The notes under the pieces were generated by a model. It made no database searches, was not told the DNA's origin, and was given only the letters and a program-made list of their open reading frames with translations. Shown here piece by piece: positions 6,336 to 7,317 of a DNA stretch of 7,317 bases. The DNA is taken from contig WFTD01000116.1 of assembly GCA_015485755.1 (NCBI GenBank), positions 1-7,317 of the forward strand. Reading direction: 5' to 3'. The DNA comes from Patescibacteria group bacterium. GTDB lineage: Bacteria; Patescibacteriota; Patescibacteriia; S139-126. The position numbers and the translations under genes were made by a program. The first letter of the stretch is position 1. Each line of letters starts with the position of its first letter.

Positions 6336-6575
6336 ATGGACTATCAATTAGGCGTAAAAATATTGTTTTTGGCTGGCATTACTAATATTTTGTTTTTGCT
6401 TTTGACATTTTTTTCCTGTCGGTGTTTGATGGGGCCAAGATTGTCTAGATTTTTTGCAAAACAAGGGTGGTTTCGCCATCTGTATAAATACCACTGCCTT
6501 TTTTGGTGGGGGTTTTTTATTTCAGTAATAATCCATACAATTTTGGCTTTTTATTTGTTTGGCAGCCCTTTTTAA
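6336..6575 (+). CDS. Small two-helix membrane protein with His-x13-His pair (79 aa)
   Basis: This short protein has two membrane helices (about 6-27 and 53-75) joined by a basic, aromatic loop (PRLSRFFAKQGWFRHLYKYH). A CRC motif (Cys28, Cys30) follows the first helix. His53 and His67 flank the second helix, 14 positions apart. The same spacing is seen for haem-ligating His pairs in b-type cytochrome helices and ferric-reductase-like domains, and His48 lies just outside. I do not recognise a named family, and haem binding is only suggested by the spacing. The start is supported by the strong promoter immediately upstream, and there is no Shine-Dalgarno site because almost no leader remains. 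The stop lies 5 bases before the MscS start, so the two are probably co-transcribed. Confidence 0.78.
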   Translation: MDYQLGVKILFLAGITNILFLLLTFFSCRCLMGPRLSRFFAKQGWFRHLYKYHCLFWWGFFISVIIHTILAFYLFGSPF

Positions 6576-6580
6576 TATAA

Positions 6581-7317
6581 ATGGCAAATAATATGAAAAA
6601 TGATTTATTGGCAATATTGTCTAGTTTAACCCAAAATCAATTGGTTGTTGATTATGGAGTTGCTTTGTTTGTTTTTGTCGTTGTTGCTCTGGCGTTAAAA
6701 GTTTTTCAGCTTATTATTTTACAGCGCTTGAAAAAGTTAGCGCAAAGGACCAAGACAGATTTTGATGATGTACTGATTAGCATTTTTGAAGGGATAAAGC
6801 CGCCCTTTTATTTGTTGGCAGCGCTTTATTTTGGCATTCAGACAGTAGATTTGTCAGATTTTGTTGCCAAAGTTGTTGATATTGCTTTTATTGTGGTGGT
6901 GATAATTGAGGTTATTCGGGCAACAGAAAAAATTATTGAATATTTAGTTAAAAAGTTTTTGCAGAAATCTTCTCCGTCCGAAGCAGAGCAAAAACAGGTA
7001 ATGTCTATTGCCAAAACCATTCAAGTGTTGGTCAAAATAGTTTTGTGGCTGGTCGGATTGACAATAGCTTTGGCAAATATGGGGGTAGAAGTAACTTCAT
7101 TGGTTGCTAGTTTGGGAATTGGCGGGTTGGCAGTGGCGTTGGCTTTACAAAATATTTTAAGCGATTTGTTTAGTTCATTTTCTATTTATACTGACAAGCC
7201 TTTTCAAGCGGGTGATTTTATTGTTGTGGGAGAGCATATGGGAACGGTTGAACAGATCGGTTTGAAAAGCACCAGAATTCGCAGTTTAAGCGGAGAGCAG
7301 CTGGTTATTTCCAACCG
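6581..7317 (+). CDS. mscS: MscS-family mechanosensitive ion channel (3' end outside window)
   Basis: This gene runs off the window after 245 codons. Small-conductance mechanosensitive channels are heptameric membrane pores that open under membrane tension and protect cells from hypo-osmotic shock. Seen here are helices near 23-45, 72-90, 95-112 and 145-166, then the amphipathic pore helix (172-200) with the Gly/Ala-rich packing pattern LGIGGLAVALALQNILSD. After it comes the start of the beta domain: the DKPFQAGDFI stretch (205-214) matches the F-R-A-G-D/E segment after the E. coli MscS pore, followed by GTVEQIGLKSTRIR and LVISN. The extra N-terminal helices make it longer before the pore than E. 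coli MscS, as in many YbdG/YnaI-like relatives. ATG 6581 is preferred for its 5-base gap after the previous stop; ATG 6593 is an alternative. Neither has a good ribosome-binding site. The mscS symbol is used in the family sense. Confidence 0.94.
   Translation, partial: MANNMKNDLLAILSSLTQNQLVVDYGVALFVFVVVALALKVFQLIILQRLKKLAQRTKTDFDDVLISIFEGIKPPFYLLAALYFGIQTVDLSDFVAKVVDIAFIVVVIIEVIRATEKIIEYLVKKFLQKSSPSEAEQKQVMSIAKTIQVLVKIVLWLVGLTIALANMGVEVTSLVASLGIGGLAVALALQNILSDLFSSFSIYTDKPFQAGDFIVVGEHMGTVEQIGLKSTRIRSLSGEQLVISN

Noticed and set aside
6838..7020. 60-codon minus-strand open frame
   Set aside because: It is antisense to the MscS-family gene, and there is no independent start signal or family resemblance.

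Overview
The window is AT-rich bacterial DNA with every supported gene on the + strand, short intergenic gaps and TGA read as a normal stop: two gene junctions are ATGA overlaps. The best taxonomic clue is the N-terminal module of the gene at 5168-6310, with WYVYP and YYLGRP motifs followed by GLGISDADLKKIP. From memory, this module recurs in exported proteins of Patescibacteria/CPR (Parcubacteria-like) genomes. A genome fragment of a candidate-phylum bacterium is therefore likely, but no marker gene here proves it.

Layout. (1) 2-142: C-terminal tail of an unidentified protein, possibly ending in a GAF-like domain. (2) 158-2461: a P1B-3 (CopB-type, CPH motif) copper/silver transport ATPase. 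Its N-terminus carries a His/Asn-rich tail and two identical heavy-metal-binding modules encoded by a perfect tandem DNA duplication. A clear intrinsic terminator follows. (3) 2633-2986: an orphan 117-residue hydrophobic membrane protein with its own promoter, the only strong Shine-Dalgarno site in the window, and its own terminator. (4) 3148-6310: a three-gene cassette joined by two 4-base ATGA overlaps and preceded by a strong sigma70-type promoter. It encodes a processive-type family 2 glycosyltransferase, a membrane-anchored polysaccharide-deacetylase-like protein, and a membrane-anchored glycoside-hydrolase-like TIM barrel. (5) 6336-6575: a 79-residue two-helix membrane protein with a His-x13-His pair, preceded by a near-perfect extended -10 promoter that would give an almost leaderless mRNA. 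(6) 6581-7317: an MscS-family mechanosensitive channel, cut by the window end.

How the parts may work together. The ATPase probably exports Cu/Ag. The 3148-6310 cassette looks like a compact machine that makes, deacetylates and trims or remodels a surface polysaccharide. It is functionally reminiscent of PgaC plus the two-domain PgaB of poly-N-acetylglucosamine systems, with the PgaB activities on separate proteins. This is inference from domain content. The last two genes are closely spaced and may share the 6300-6327 promoter. No RNA genes, CRISPR arrays, insertion sequences or origins were seen, and no gap between genes exceeds 300 bases.
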